Below are positions 1 through 8,334 of a stretch of 64,000 nt of DNA, in pieces (positions within the stretch are counted from its first letter, which is position 1; the number at the start of each line of letters is the position of its first letter). The DNA lies in contig WJLZ01000086.1 of the NCBI GenBank assembly GCA_014728215.1, positions 62,001 through 126,000 on the forward strand. The letters are read 5' to 3'. The notes under the pieces were generated by a model that saw only the letters and a list, made by a program, of their open reading frames with translations, did no database searches and had not been told where the DNA came from. This stretch comes from Chitinivibrionales bacterium (lineage in GTDB: Bacteria > Fibrobacterota > Chitinivibrionia > Chitinivibrionales > WJKA01). The position numbers were made by a program, and so were the translations under genes.

Positions 1-332
1 TTATGCAATTGCACACGGGAATAAAAGGGCAGCCCGCCTACCGTAAAGCAGGATACCGCTTCCCATGAATCGGCAGCGATTGATATACCGAACCGTTTGT
101 TGGTTTTACTCGAGGGTGTAAAAGAATGAATTGCATTCCGGTCCCATCCGTCGGTAACCGATGTTCCGGGACATATGCCGACCAGGGGACCATAGTTTGA
201 TTCGAGGGAGAGACCGATTACTCTTTGTGCCTGTGCCTCCCGAAGGGGATGTTTTACTTTTTCCGGAAGCCCGGCCCCATCGGTAACAATGGAAACTGCT
301 ATTTTGGCAAGAAGACTTTCGGCTGCAGTCAC
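1..332 (-). CDS. Hypothetical protein, 3' end outside window
   Basis: This is an open frame of 110 codons that runs off the left edge. A GTG start at 332 overlaps the TGA stop of the preceding gene in the GTGA arrangement, which is typical of translational coupling and is the main reason to call it. The visible part begins MTAAESLLAKIAV and contains SLESNYGPLVGICPG and RFGISIAADSWEAV. I see no signal peptide, membrane segment or recognisable motif. The coupling implies a function linked to the DUF4388-like protein upstream, perhaps a small regulatory partner, but the family is not recognised. Another frame here also lacks stops, and I chose this one for its overlap and its open end. Confidence 0.6.
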   Translation of the reverse strand, partial: MTAAESLLAKIAVSIVTDGAGLPEKVKHPLREAQAQRVIGLSLESNYGPLVGICPGTSVTDGWDRNAIHSFTPSSKTNKRFGISIAADSWEAVSCFTVGGLPFYSRVQLH

Positions 333-1840
333 TCTGCACCTTTCCCTGGAAAGTCAGAGGTTAATGCCGTGATGTTCTTAAGCACCGGGGCTATATCATC
401 GATGGAATCGACACGACAGGAAAGGCATTTATAGCGTACATTCACGTTTCCTGAATTTTTTCTAACAGCCTCTTCAACCGCATCCGGCTTCTCACAAAGA
501 AGAACTGCGACAGGAACCTTCTTTTTGTCTAAATCCTGTACAAATGATGAAGCATTTTTGGTTTCAGTATAGAGAACGGTTGGAGACCCGTTGAGGATTT
601 CACATTCTTTTTGCATCCCGATTCCCGCCAGATAGTAGCAGACTCCTCCGGTGCGCCCCAGGCGAATAACCGGAAACGAATTGCCGGATAGTTTGTCCGG
701 TGAAAATTTTTTGGAAAGAACACCAAAGAAGGAAGAAAGCAATGAATCTTCTGCACGAACAGTAAGTATCATATTCCTTGCAGAAAGCATTTTTAAATCT
801 GCGATATCAGCATTGCTCATCCATCGAAGCGGCAGCGTTCCCGGCTCAATACTTGCTACCATCGATTCGAGAGGATTCCGCGCAGAATGACCTTTTCTGC
901 CGGAAACGATTTTTGATTGAGCTGCAGAGTGAGATTTTTTATTCTCTGCCGAAGATGAAACGGGCTCCGTGCGCTCAGCTCCAACATGTTCTTCGATGCA
1001 GTTCAATTTATCCAGATTTATGGTGGTCGACCAGCTTTTTGTCTGTGATTGATCGATAGAAAAAGCATAGGAGAGTAGAATCTGCTCCATGGGCCAGTGA
1101 AGGTTCCGGACATCGGGAATCCATGCATGTTTTATGACCCGCAGAATACCATGATTTAAGGAGAGAAGCTCATAGATCGCTTCGATCCCGATATGATGAC
1201 TCGACCATGCCGTTGTCGGGACACCGCTCTGAAAAGAGATACCGCCACGGATTCTCTCCAGACAATTGGTATCGTCAACGTCCTTTTCTACAATGCAGCC
1301 GTCAATTCTGACAACGGCACTCCATCCCCCTATCGCGATCATCTGGAGAACATCACTTACCGGAACATCTTCTATTCGTGAAGCCATTAGTGGGCGATAC
1401 AGGGATGTTCGTATCTTGGTGATATTTTCCCAATTGGATTCCCATCCTTCTTTAATATTAATAATGCCCGACAGGCGAAGACTCGAGGGAAGCTCAAGCG
1501 CTTCATGAGGCAATCTGGTTCCGTTCTTTAATGCCAGAGTAAAAGCATGATTTGGTGCACACTCAAGTGCCCGGGCACCAGCCTCTAGGAAGGAATAACC
1601 GGAGCGGATATCGCATAGTACAACACCACACTTTTGAAGGTTTGATTCCAGTGACTGGAAATCAGACAAATCACCGGAATATTTGACGGTACATTCCGCA
1701 TTGCTGTTTTCGACAAAGGTTGTAAACTGATTATAGAGTGCCTTCTCGGGAGAAAGAAGCAAGATATCGAACTCATTCGACATCGTAAGGGAATCAAATC
1801 CCGGCATGGGTGGAAAATTATCCGGATAACTCGTTTTCAT
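329..1840 (-). CDS. DUF4388-like (PATAN) protein with receiver-like N-terminus and degenerate GTPase-like C-terminus
   Basis: This is a 503-aa predicted cytoplasmic protein with three parts. Residues 22-135 resemble a receiver fold (FDILLLSPEK, then VVLCDIRSG), but the paired N-terminal acidic residues are missing. Residues 155-250 fit the DUF4388/PATAN pattern (PVSDVLQMIAIGGWSAVV ... GGISFQSGVPTTAW ... ILRVI), a module common in gliding, chemotaxis and polarity systems. After a Ser/Lys-rich linker, residues 340-495 have the strand order of a Ras/MglA-like GTPase but no P-loop, and VPVAVLLCEKPD stands where NKxD would be. No Shine-Dalgarno decides between Met1 and Met20 (1783). It is coupled by a 4-base overlap to the partial gene at 1-332 and divergent from the kinase at 2104. 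A scaffold or sensor-adaptor role is inference. Confidence 0.6.
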   Translation of the reverse strand: MKTSYPDNFPPMPGFDSLTMSNEFDILLLSPEKALYNQFTTFVENSNAECTVKYSGDLSDFQSLESNLQKCGVVLCDIRSGYSFLEAGARALECAPNHAFTLALKNGTRLPHEALELPSSLRLSGIINIKEGWESNWENITKIRTSLYRPLMASRIEDVPVSDVLQMIAIGGWSAVVRIDGCIVEKDVDDTNCLERIRGGISFQSGVPTTAWSSHHIGIEAIYELLSLNHGILRVIKHAWIPDVRNLHWPMEQILLSYAFSIDQSQTKSWSTTINLDKLNCIEEHVGAERTEPVSSSAENKKSHSAAQSKIVSGRKGHSARNPLESMVASIEPGTLPLRWMSNADIADLKMLSARNMILTVRAEDSLLSSFFGVLSKKFSPDKLSGNSFPVIRLGRTGGVCYYLAGIGMQKECEILNGSPTVLYTETKNASSFVQDLDKKKVPVAVLLCEKPDAVEEAVRKNSGNVNVRYKCLSCRVDSIDDIAPVLKNITALTSDFPGKGAE

Positions 1841-2103
1841 CGTAACAAAAATTCGAAGCTCTCGGTTAGTGATCGCCCCGGGCCTGATACTTTTTTCCTG
1901 TCTTCCCGGAGCAGCCGTCTTTGTTGTAATTCAATATACTATACAGCCTTAACTGTTTTGCAATGAAAAACCATCATTTTTTCCTAACAGGACGGCTTTT
2001 TATATTATTTTAATAATTAAATAATAGTCTATTGTTACTTCATCTCAAAATCAAGGAAATTAATATCAAAATCCGGCCGCGTTTTTCTCTGCCATAGTGC
2101 AGG

Positions 2104-4125
2104 ATGATAGTAGAATTACCCGGATCATTGTGTTGTCTCATGCCGCCCAAACCGCTTCAATCAAAAATACAACTTCAGCAGCTCCTTGCACTGATTCATT
2201 TTACCGAGCGCGTCTCAACCAGTATCCATGGGAAACTGACTGAGAAGGCTATCTATAAAACGGTTGTCAGCGAAGGCGCCGTGTTCCGTCATCCGTCATT
2301 CACTATTTATCTTCTCTGTGCAAAGCGGAAACAATTAAAACTCTTTGATACGACACTTTCTCCGGATATAATCAGAAAGGCTGAAAAAACTGCCGGTGTA
2401 TCCCTTTCTCGATTCCGCGTTGAAATCGAAAAATCCGAAATATTCCGAAATGTGGTTACCGGCCAAAAAACAATTGAGATCAGTACCAGGGAAATTGTAA
2501 ACGAGCTCTATCCCAAACCGGTGAGTACGATTATCTCAAGTCTTTTCAGATTAAAGCATAAAGATACGATCCTGACACCGATCTATAAAAAGGGCGCGGT
2601 AACCGGGATCTTTGCCGTGACCTATACCGATTATGCCGAATACCTCATGCCCTCTGTTAAGAATCTTGCTCTCCATATATCCCATGCCGTGGATATTGCC
2701 CATGAAACTGCAGAACGGAAAGCGGTGGAAAGAGAACTTCGACACAGTGAGAGACGGTACCGCGAACTCACCGATTTCCTTCCCCAGCCCATTTTCGAAG
2801 CAGACCTTTCAGGGAAAATGACTTTTGCCAACAAAGCCGCCTTTGAACTATTCGGTTATGATTCCCAGGACCTCAACAGGGGAGTCAACGTAAACAGCAC
2901 GATTATTCTCGAAGATCGTGAGAGAGGAAGAAAAAATCTGGAACGGAGATTCAGAGGTGAGGAATTCGGGAGCAATGAATATACCGCACTGAGAAAGGAC
3001 GGCTCCACTGTTCCGGTGATTATCCGGGCGGCACGCATAACCCGGGGAAAAAAAACCATTGGATTCAGAGGTGCGATTGTCGATATCAGTGAATTGAAAA
3101 CAGCTGAAGCGGCAGTTCGGGAATCGGAAGAAAAATTCCGTACCCTGGCCGAACAGTCACCCAATATGATTTTTATCAATCAGAATGGAAAGATCGTTTA
3201 TGTGAACCAGAAATGTATCGAAACCATGGGCTATTCCCGGAAAGAATTCTATTCCCCGAAATTCAATTTCCTGAAATTAATCGCTCCCGAATCTCTGAAT
3301 GTCGTGAAAATGAATTATGAAAAACACCTCAGAGATAAGGATGTTGAGCCCTATGAGTATTTGCTTGTTACAAAGGATGGTGCTAAAATAATTGGAATTC
3401 ACATGACTAAATTAATCAGTTACGGCGGACAAAGATCGCTGATGGGAATTATTACCGATATTACCGAACAGCGAAAACTCGAGCAGGCCCTGACTGAGAT
3501 GGAAGCCCGGCAGCAATTACAGATCGGTCACGATTTGCATGATGGCATCGGTCAATATCTTACCGGCGTGGCATTCAAATGCAAGGCTTTGGAGCAAAAC
3601 ATCCTGTCCGGCGCATCTGTATCGGCACAGGACATCTCCGAAATAAAAAATCTGGTCAATCAGGCCGCCGAACAGGTCAATAAGCTTTCAAAGGGTCTCT
3701 CGCCTATCGACACTCAGCAAGAAGGAATATTTACCGCCATCGAAGAACTTGCTGTAACGATTGAGAAAACCTTTTCCGTTTCCTGCAGGTTCCGGTATCA
3801 GGAGATGTTCTCAATTGACGATCCGATACGTTCGAATCATCTCTATCGTATTGCACAGGAGGCTGCCACCAATGCAGCGAAACACAGCGGCACCGATGAA
3901 ATATCTATTGTTTTTGAAAACCACGGGAAAAGCATCGCTCTGATCATCAGTGATAAGGGCAAGGGAATCGATAAACATACTCAATCTTCTCAGGGAATGG
4001 GGCTTCAGATCATGAAATATCGAGCGCGGCTTATCGGCGCTTCACTCCATATTCATTCCCGAAAAAACAGAGGCACAACAATCCAATGCATCTTTCGCCG
4101 GGGAGCGAATAAGGTAACAGGATAA
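2104..4125 (+). CDS. GAF-like/PAS/PAS sensor histidine kinase, NarL-type (HisKA_3)
   Basis: This is a 673-aa soluble sensor kinase with no predicted membrane segment. Residues 20-205 are a GAF-like sensory module closely similar to the N-terminus of the hybrid kinase at 18041-21064. Two PAS domains follow (about 225-340 and 345-455, each introduced by a SERRYRELT or SEEKFRTLA type helix). The HisKA_3 motif HDLHDGIGQ places the phosphoacceptor at His479. The HATPase domain (575-670) has the N box ATNAAKHSG and the G boxes DKGKGID and GMGLQIM. The gene ends 7 bases before the NarL-type regulator, so the two probably form an operon and a cognate pair. The start is uncertain: Met13 (ATG 2140) is also possible and neither has a well-spaced ribosome binding site. 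Confidence 0.88.
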   Translation: MIVELPGSLCCLMPPKPLQSKIQLQQLLALIHFTERVSTSIHGKLTEKAIYKTVVSEGAVFRHPSFTIYLLCAKRKQLKLFDTTLSPDIIRKAEKTAGVSLSRFRVEIEKSEIFRNVVTGQKTIEISTREIVNELYPKPVSTIISSLFRLKHKDTILTPIYKKGAVTGIFAVTYTDYAEYLMPSVKNLALHISHAVDIAHETAERKAVERELRHSERRYRELTDFLPQPIFEADLSGKMTFANKAAFELFGYDSQDLNRGVNVNSTIILEDRERGRKNLERRFRGEEFGSNEYTALRKDGSTVPVIIRAARITRGKKTIGFRGAIVDISELKTAEAAVRESEEKFRTLAEQSPNMIFINQNGKIVYVNQKCIETMGYSRKEFYSPKFNFLKLIAPESLNVVKMNYEKHLRDKDVEPYEYLLVTKDGAKIIGIHMTKLISYGGQRSLMGIITDITEQRKLEQALTEMEARQQLQIGHDLHDGIGQYLTGVAFKCKALEQNILSGASVSAQDISEIKNLVNQAAEQVNKLSKGLSPIDTQQEGIFTAIEELAVTIEKTFSVSCRFRYQEMFSIDDPIRSNHLYRIAQEAATNAAKHSGTDEISIVFENHGKSIALIISDKGKGIDKHTQSSQGMGLQIMKYRARLIGASLHIHSRKNRGTTIQCIFRRGANKVTG

Positions 4126-4132
4126 ATAATCT

Positions 4133-4813
4133 ATGAAACAAAATTCAGACAGCATTAAAAAGGGGAATTCAAAAATTCTTATCGTCGACGACCATCCGGT
4201 GGTCCGTCAGGGCCTGGCGCAGCTCATAAATCAGTCTCCCGGCCTGGCGGTATGTGCAGAAGCCGAAAATGCGCTGGATGCCATGGGGCACATTGAAAAA
4301 TACAAGCCGGATCTTGTTGTTCTCGACCTTTCCCTGGGCAAATCATCCGGTCTCACACTGCTTACCAGCCTCAAATCCCGGTTCAGCAGACTCCACGTCC
4401 TTGTGCTGTCGGTTCATGACGAATCGATTTATGCCGAACGGGTACTTCGTCAGGGAGCCAAAGGCTATATCATGAAAAAAGCTGCATCGGAAACAGTTAT
4501 TGAAGCAATTCACAAGGTCTTAAGCGGAGACATCTACCTGAGCAGCGAAATGAAAGACAAGCTGATCCACAAGATGATCGGCGCTGGCACAGTCAACGAC
4601 CGCACCCCCATCGATACCCTCACCAATCGGGAAATCGAAGTGTACCAGTTTGTAGGCCAGGGGATGCCAACAAGAGAAATAGCAGATAAGCTTCACTTGA
4701 GTGTAAAAACAGTAGAAACCTACCTGGCACGAATCAAAGACAAGCTCCACATTGCCAACTCCCGCGAGTTGATTATGCATGCAATGCAGTGGGTTCAGAA
4801 GACAAACCCCTGA
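4133..4813 (+). CDS. NarL/FixJ-family response regulator
   Basis: This is a 226-aa regulator. The receiver domain spans residues 13-130, with the acidic pair at 19-20 (VDD), phosphoacceptor Asp65 (VVLDLSLGK) and the lysine in GYIMKKA. A LuxR-type helix-turn-helix lies at about 155-215 (TNREIEVYQFVGQGMPTREIA, then VKTVETYLARIKDKL). It lies 7 bases downstream of the HisKA_3 kinase, the usual NarX/NarL-like arrangement, so the kinase is the likely phosphodonor. It should act as a DNA-binding transcription factor; its targets are not visible. The length is normal for the family. The 3' flank carries one copy of a dispersed intergenic repeat. Confidence 0.92.
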   Translation: MKQNSDSIKKGNSKILIVDDHPVVRQGLAQLINQSPGLAVCAEAENALDAMGHIEKYKPDLVVLDLSLGKSSGLTLLTSLKSRFSRLHVLVLSVHDESIYAERVLRQGAKGYIMKKAASETVIEAIHKVLSGDIYLSSEMKDKLIHKMIGAGTVNDRTPIDTLTNREIEVYQFVGQGMPTREIADKLHLSVKTVETYLARIKDKLHIANSRELIMHAMQWVQKTNP

Positions 4814-4823
4814 TAAAAACAAG

Positions 4824-4860
4824 GTTGAGGGGTGGAGTCAGGATGCCGGTTGGGATATCA
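4824..4860. repeat. Dispersed intergenic repeat family 1, copy A
   Basis: This G-rich segment just downstream of the NarL-type regulator contains GGAGTCAGGATGCCGGT. It aligns over about 35 bases with the segment at 58030-58063 between acsC and acsB. A shorter diverged match (GACGCCGGTTTGGG) lies at 33425-33450. All three copies are intergenic. Function unknown. Confidence 0.55.
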
Positions 4861-4980
4861 GGCTAAATTCAGCTTTTCCTGACCGTTTCCTGTTCACCAA
4901 ACTTCCATCCTGCCTCCAACTTTTCCCCCTCCCCTCTCAAAGTAAGGTATTCCCCTACACAAAATACGGATCATGCCCTA

Positions 4981-5010
4981 TTGAAGAGCTTTCTTTTTAT
5001 TTGGTATACT
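4981..5010 (+). promoter_or_regulatory. Sigma-70-like promoter for the STAS-like gene
   Basis: TTGAAG at 4981-4986 and TATACT at 5005-5010 are separated by 18 bases, 35 bases before the ATG at 5046. Spacing and boxes fit a vegetative promoter and indicate that the STAS-like gene is transcribed separately from the kinase/regulator pair. Confidence 0.5.
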
Positions 5011-5045
5011 CTTATCATTCTATACTTAATAGGCAGGGACATTGC

Positions 5046-5393
5046 ATGAATGTATCGATTTCATCAATAAAAGGATATCAGCTCGTAAGAATTGAAGAGG
5101 ATTTGAATTCGGAAACGGACATGGAATCATTGGAATCGATAATAATCGATTCCATTAACGAGGGAAGAACAAAAGTAGCTCTCTCCTTTACTCCGAGTTC
5201 GTTTCTTTATGGTAAACCCCTTCGCTATCTGATCCGGTTCAGTAAGGAAATCGAAAAATCAGGTGGGCATCTTGCAATAATCGAACCGAGTAAGAATCTG
5301 AGAGATATGCTTGAAACACTCGATTTCGCTTTGCTGACAAAGGTCTATTCAACAGAGCAGGAGCTGGGTGCGGCAAAAGATGTTGCCCACTAA
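5046..5393 (+). CDS. STAS-like small regulatory protein
   Basis: This is a 115-aa protein starting at ATG 5046, preceded by a purine-rich AGGGA site and a promoter-like sequence. A longer in-frame reading upstream lacks support. The pattern is that of a STAS/anti-sigma antagonist fold: SISSIKGYQLVRIEEDL (strand 1), a central strand VALSFTP, then helices and KSGGHLAIIEPSKNLRDMLETL near the end. The usual phosphorylatable serine motif (DSSG) is absent, since SSFLYGKPL occupies that region, so classical SpoIIAA-type switching is doubtful. It is followed by an unidentified ORF 6 bases downstream. The STAS assignment rests on overall pattern only. Confidence 0.65.
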   Translation: MNVSISSIKGYQLVRIEEDLNSETDMESLESIIIDSINEGRTKVALSFTPSSFLYGKPLRYLIRFSKEIEKSGGHLAIIEPSKNLRDMLETLDFALLTKVYSTEQELGAAKDVAH

Positions 5394-5399
5394 CGGACT

Positions 5400-5876
5400 A
5401 TGACTTTAAAAGCAAACAGCACCCCGGATTACAACCCGGCACATTTTGCGCTTGGAGGTCATATGCATCTCCCTTCCTGTGCCTGCTCCAGGACCAATCG
5501 AGCAAATAAAGAGACGATTGCAGCGTTGCTGAAAAATTATTATCGACTTGCCGACTATATCCGTTCATCCGATAATTCTCCAGTTCTTCATCTGGGTATA
5601 TCGGGTCCTCTGCTTGAGCCTTTTATCCGTGAATTTCGATCCTCTGGCCGGCAACATCGGAGAGTACGTCTCTCCGACTATTTGCATACTCACCACGGCT
5701 TTCCCCGGGCCACAGTAGCGACCGGCGCCTGGGAAAAGACAATTAATATCAGCAAAGATTTCTCATGGTGGAATGCCAGTATCATGCAGAAAAAAGCTAT
5801 TTCTGCAATGAAAGCGACCGGAGATAAATATTTATGCCTCAAAAACGCAAAACTATCAAGGGATAAATTGCAGTAG
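5400..5876 (+). CDS. Hypothetical protein, possibly a truncated GH57-like fragment
   Basis: This is a 158-aa reading frame that begins 6 bases after the STAS-like gene with no convincing ribosome binding site. I do not recognise it firmly. Residues 15-80 (FALGGHMHLPSCA, then NYYRLADYI, then PVLHLGISGPLLEPF) recall the N-terminal strand and second helix of family-57 glycoside hydrolases, which are much longer. The residues after GFPRATVATGAW do not continue that fold. It could therefore be a remnant or a small unrelated protein. There is no signal peptide or membrane segment. Cysteines at CAC near residue 28 and several histidines could be structural. Confidence 0.4.
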   Translation: MTLKANSTPDYNPAHFALGGHMHLPSCACSRTNRANKETIAALLKNYYRLADYIRSSDNSPVLHLGISGPLLEPFIREFRSSGRQHRRVRLSDYLHTHHGFPRATVATGAWEKTINISKDFSWWNASIMQKKAISAMKATGDKYLCLKNAKLSRDKLQ

Positions 5877-6087
5877 ATTACCGATGCCGGGAATATTCTT
5901 ATTGATGTAAAAAGCAGTTGTTATCTTGGCGGGAAGCATCTATCCCTAAAAATATACACTATGAAAAACTTAATGCGGCAGAGGGGCTTATGATGGTAAA
6001 TGATTAAATTTTCTGCCATAATAAAACGTACTAACCAAAGTGTTATTTGAATCACCATTAAACCATTAAGGGTAAGAAGGTTTAACT

Positions 6088-6267
6088 ATGTTGAGAAAAG
6101 ACGATTACGATCCCGATGAAATCCTCAGAGATGACTATGACTCACTTGAAGCTGAACTTGAAGACGATATGGATGAGCTCGATTTTGAAGGTAAAAGCGG
6201 CAGTCATTATTATGATATGGAAGAGGATTTAGATCAGGATCGGCATTTTGATGCCCAGGTTGGATAA
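6088..6267 (+). CDS. Small acidic protein (59 aa)
   Basis: This short gene starts at ATG 6088 and ends with TAA at 6265-6267. A strong ribosome binding site (AGAAGG, 7 bases before the ATG) supports translation. The product starts MLRKDDYDPDEILRDDY and about 25 of its 59 residues are Asp or Glu, with five Tyr and very few basic residues. It has no signal peptide, cysteine or known motif. It stands alone in the gap between the unidentified ORF at 5400 and the convergent kinase at 6399. Such acidic peptides can be DNA mimics, ribosome- or polymerase-associated factors, or metal-binding proteins, and nothing here decides among these. Confidence 0.55.
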   Translation: MLRKDDYDPDEILRDDYDSLEAELEDDMDELDFEGKSGSHYYDMEEDLDQDRHFDAQVG

Positions 6268-6398
6268 ATATGTGTGTTACTGCCTGCCCAATGCAGGTTA
6301 CAGCGCTCTCAGCTCAATGGATTGCCAATCCTGTCCTGACAGGCGATTAAGCCGCCGGAGGCAGATGCGCATAAGCTTCCTTGATGGGGATTTTTATA

Positions 6399-8321
6399 CT
6401 ATACCTCCTCACGTTTCTCTGCTGCGGGGATGGTAAAATAAAAGCAACTCCCCTTTCCTTCGGTGCTTTCAACCCCTATTTTCCCACCATGAGCTTCAAC
6501 GATGCCTTTCACAATGGCGAGTCCAAGGCCGGTGCCTTTAATCTTCCGGACATTTGCCCCACGCTTGAATTTATCAAAAATATTTTTCTGAAATTTTGCC
6601 GGTACTCCCATACCATTATCGGCGACGGTACATCGCCAAAGACCATTCTCCCGTTCCATACCGATTTGAATACGAGAATCCGAATTATTGCCGGTATAAT
6701 TAATTGCATTTGCAATCAGATTCATGAATACTTTCGTGAGTCCTTCCTGGTCCGCGTATACTTTTGCATCAGGAATTGCCACTTCTAAATCGATTTTTTT
6801 CTGCTTAAGCTGATATTTATAATTTTGCGCGATTGTTTCGACCAGCTCTTTTATATTTATTTGGTCATAATTCAATTTTTGTTTACCCGAGTCAATTCGT
6901 GCGCAATCCAGAAGGTCTTCGACAAGCTCCTGCATATAGACAAGCGCATTTTTTCCTATTGACATCAATTCATTGATGTCATTCCGGCCATCCCCGGTTT
7001 CATTCACCCCCCTTTCCATAAGGAAACAAACTGTTTGCAATGCCGAAAGCGGATTTTTGAGATCGTGGCTAATGATATGAGTGATTTCCATGATTTCTCT
7101 GTTTTTCTGTTCGAGTTTTTTCCTGACTTCCATCATATGCGTAACGTCACGCATTGCCCCATAGATTACCTCTTCACCATGCCAGGTCAGAGTTTGCGCC
7201 GATATCAGCACATGGATCCGGGTTCCATCCTTACGAATTCGTAGGCCCTCATGGTTTTCAATTTTCCCACCCTCCATGAGAATAGTGATCGCAGTTTTCT
7301 GTTTTTCCCGATCTTCCAGTGCGCACAAATCTTCGGGCGACATCAAGAGAAGTTCTTCTTCCGTATACCCGAAAATTTTGCACATGGCAGGATTTACCGC
7401 AATAAATCTGCCGGTTACCGGACTCAGCAGTTGAAGGGCTTCACTTGAGAACTCGAATCCCCGCCTGAAATTTTCTTCCGATTCTCTGATTGTCTGTTCA
7501 GCTTTTCGGCGGCGGTCAAGCTCCCTCGTGAGTTTCATACGAAGATCATGCAAATATCCGACCATTACAGCGACAAAAATAAGCGAAAGAGTTCCAGGGA
7601 ATCCGTGAGGGGTGAAAAGAATATTCCACTGCGGTTCATTACTTAAATAGAAAAGAGCGGTATTGCATACAATGCCTCCCAGACCGAAAAGAACTCCGGC
7701 CTTCAAACCCCATAACCAGGCTGCTATTGAAACAGGCACACCGATCAGGGGAGAAAATCCTTTCCCGATTGTTTTTTCGAGAAATAGATACAAGGCAATA
7801 TAGAGGAAAAAACTGAGTACGACAATAACTATTGCCGGTATTTCATTTGTAAGTCGCTTTGAACCGCCGGATTGTTTTTGAATCCAGCCGAGAGCCTCCT
7901 CCTCGGAAGAAAGAAGTTTTACCGGAAAGGCAGGGCGGTTAAACGTGGTAAAGAAATTGCCTATAATTCGGCTGAGCGGACTATCGACAATAAGGGCACA
8001 GGCGGATGTACCACGGGCCGCATCACTTCCCGATAAATATTCCCGCGCCTCCCGGGTTACCCATCCACTCTTTCGTACATCGACAATACATGGACGGGGT
8101 TTGCCTCTGGATGCCAGTAAAATCGCCGCAATCTCCTGTTGGGCCTCCGATAATGTCATCGAAACGTTCGGTTTTGTGACTATCTCACGAATAATACCAT
8201 CATTTCCAAGCCAGATTTTGCTTGTTGACGTTTCGTATATCTTGGTTTTCATAATCTTGCTGTTATCATTAGGTGTACCCTCCGCTGCAAATTGTGCAAG
8301 ATTGGGACTATATTCATACAA
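6399..8321 (-). CDS. Membrane-bound PAS sensor histidine kinase
   Basis: This is a 640-aa kinase. Residues 25-150 form an N-terminal soluble domain with a STAS/DUF7793-like pattern (CIVDVRKSGWVTREAREYL ... ACALIVDSP). Four hydrophobic segments follow (about 160-182, 190-210, 211-228, 242-258). A PAS domain lies at 285-400, HisKA has phosphoacceptor His419 (ISHDLKNPLSAL), and HATPase carries NAINYTG, DNGMGVP and GTGLGLAIVKGI. There is no receiver domain, so the partner regulator is elsewhere. The start is uncertain: Met24 (8252) would begin exactly at the N-terminal domain. It lies 13 bases downstream of the FapA gene in the same direction, so co-transcription is likely. Confidence 0.88.
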   Translation of the reverse strand: MYEYSPNLAQFAAEGTPNDNSKIMKTKIYETSTSKIWLGNDGIIREIVTKPNVSMTLSEAQQEIAAILLASRGKPRPCIVDVRKSGWVTREAREYLSGSDAARGTSACALIVDSPLSRIIGNFFTTFNRPAFPVKLLSSEEEALGWIQKQSGGSKRLTNEIPAIVIVVLSFFLYIALYLFLEKTIGKGFSPLIGVPVSIAAWLWGLKAGVLFGLGGIVCNTALFYLSNEPQWNILFTPHGFPGTLSLIFVAVMVGYLHDLRMKLTRELDRRRKAEQTIRESEENFRRGFEFSSEALQLLSPVTGRFIAVNPAMCKIFGYTEEELLLMSPEDLCALEDREKQKTAITILMEGGKIENHEGLRIRKDGTRIHVLISAQTLTWHGEEVIYGAMRDVTHMMEVRKKLEQKNREIMEITHIISHDLKNPLSALQTVCFLMERGVNETGDGRNDINELMSIGKNALVYMQELVEDLLDCARIDSGKQKLNYDQINIKELVETIAQNYKYQLKQKKIDLEVAIPDAKVYADQEGLTKVFMNLIANAINYTGNNSDSRIQIGMERENGLWRCTVADNGMGVPAKFQKNIFDKFKRGANVRKIKGTGLGLAIVKGIVEAHGGKIGVESTEGKGSCFYFTIPAAEKREEV

Positions 8322-8334
8322 AAAGGCGGTTATG

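Noticed and set aside
4779-5045. In-frame N-terminal extension of the STAS-like gene
   Set aside because: It would overlap the regulator gene and run through the repeat and promoter; a good start with ribosome binding site lies at 5046.
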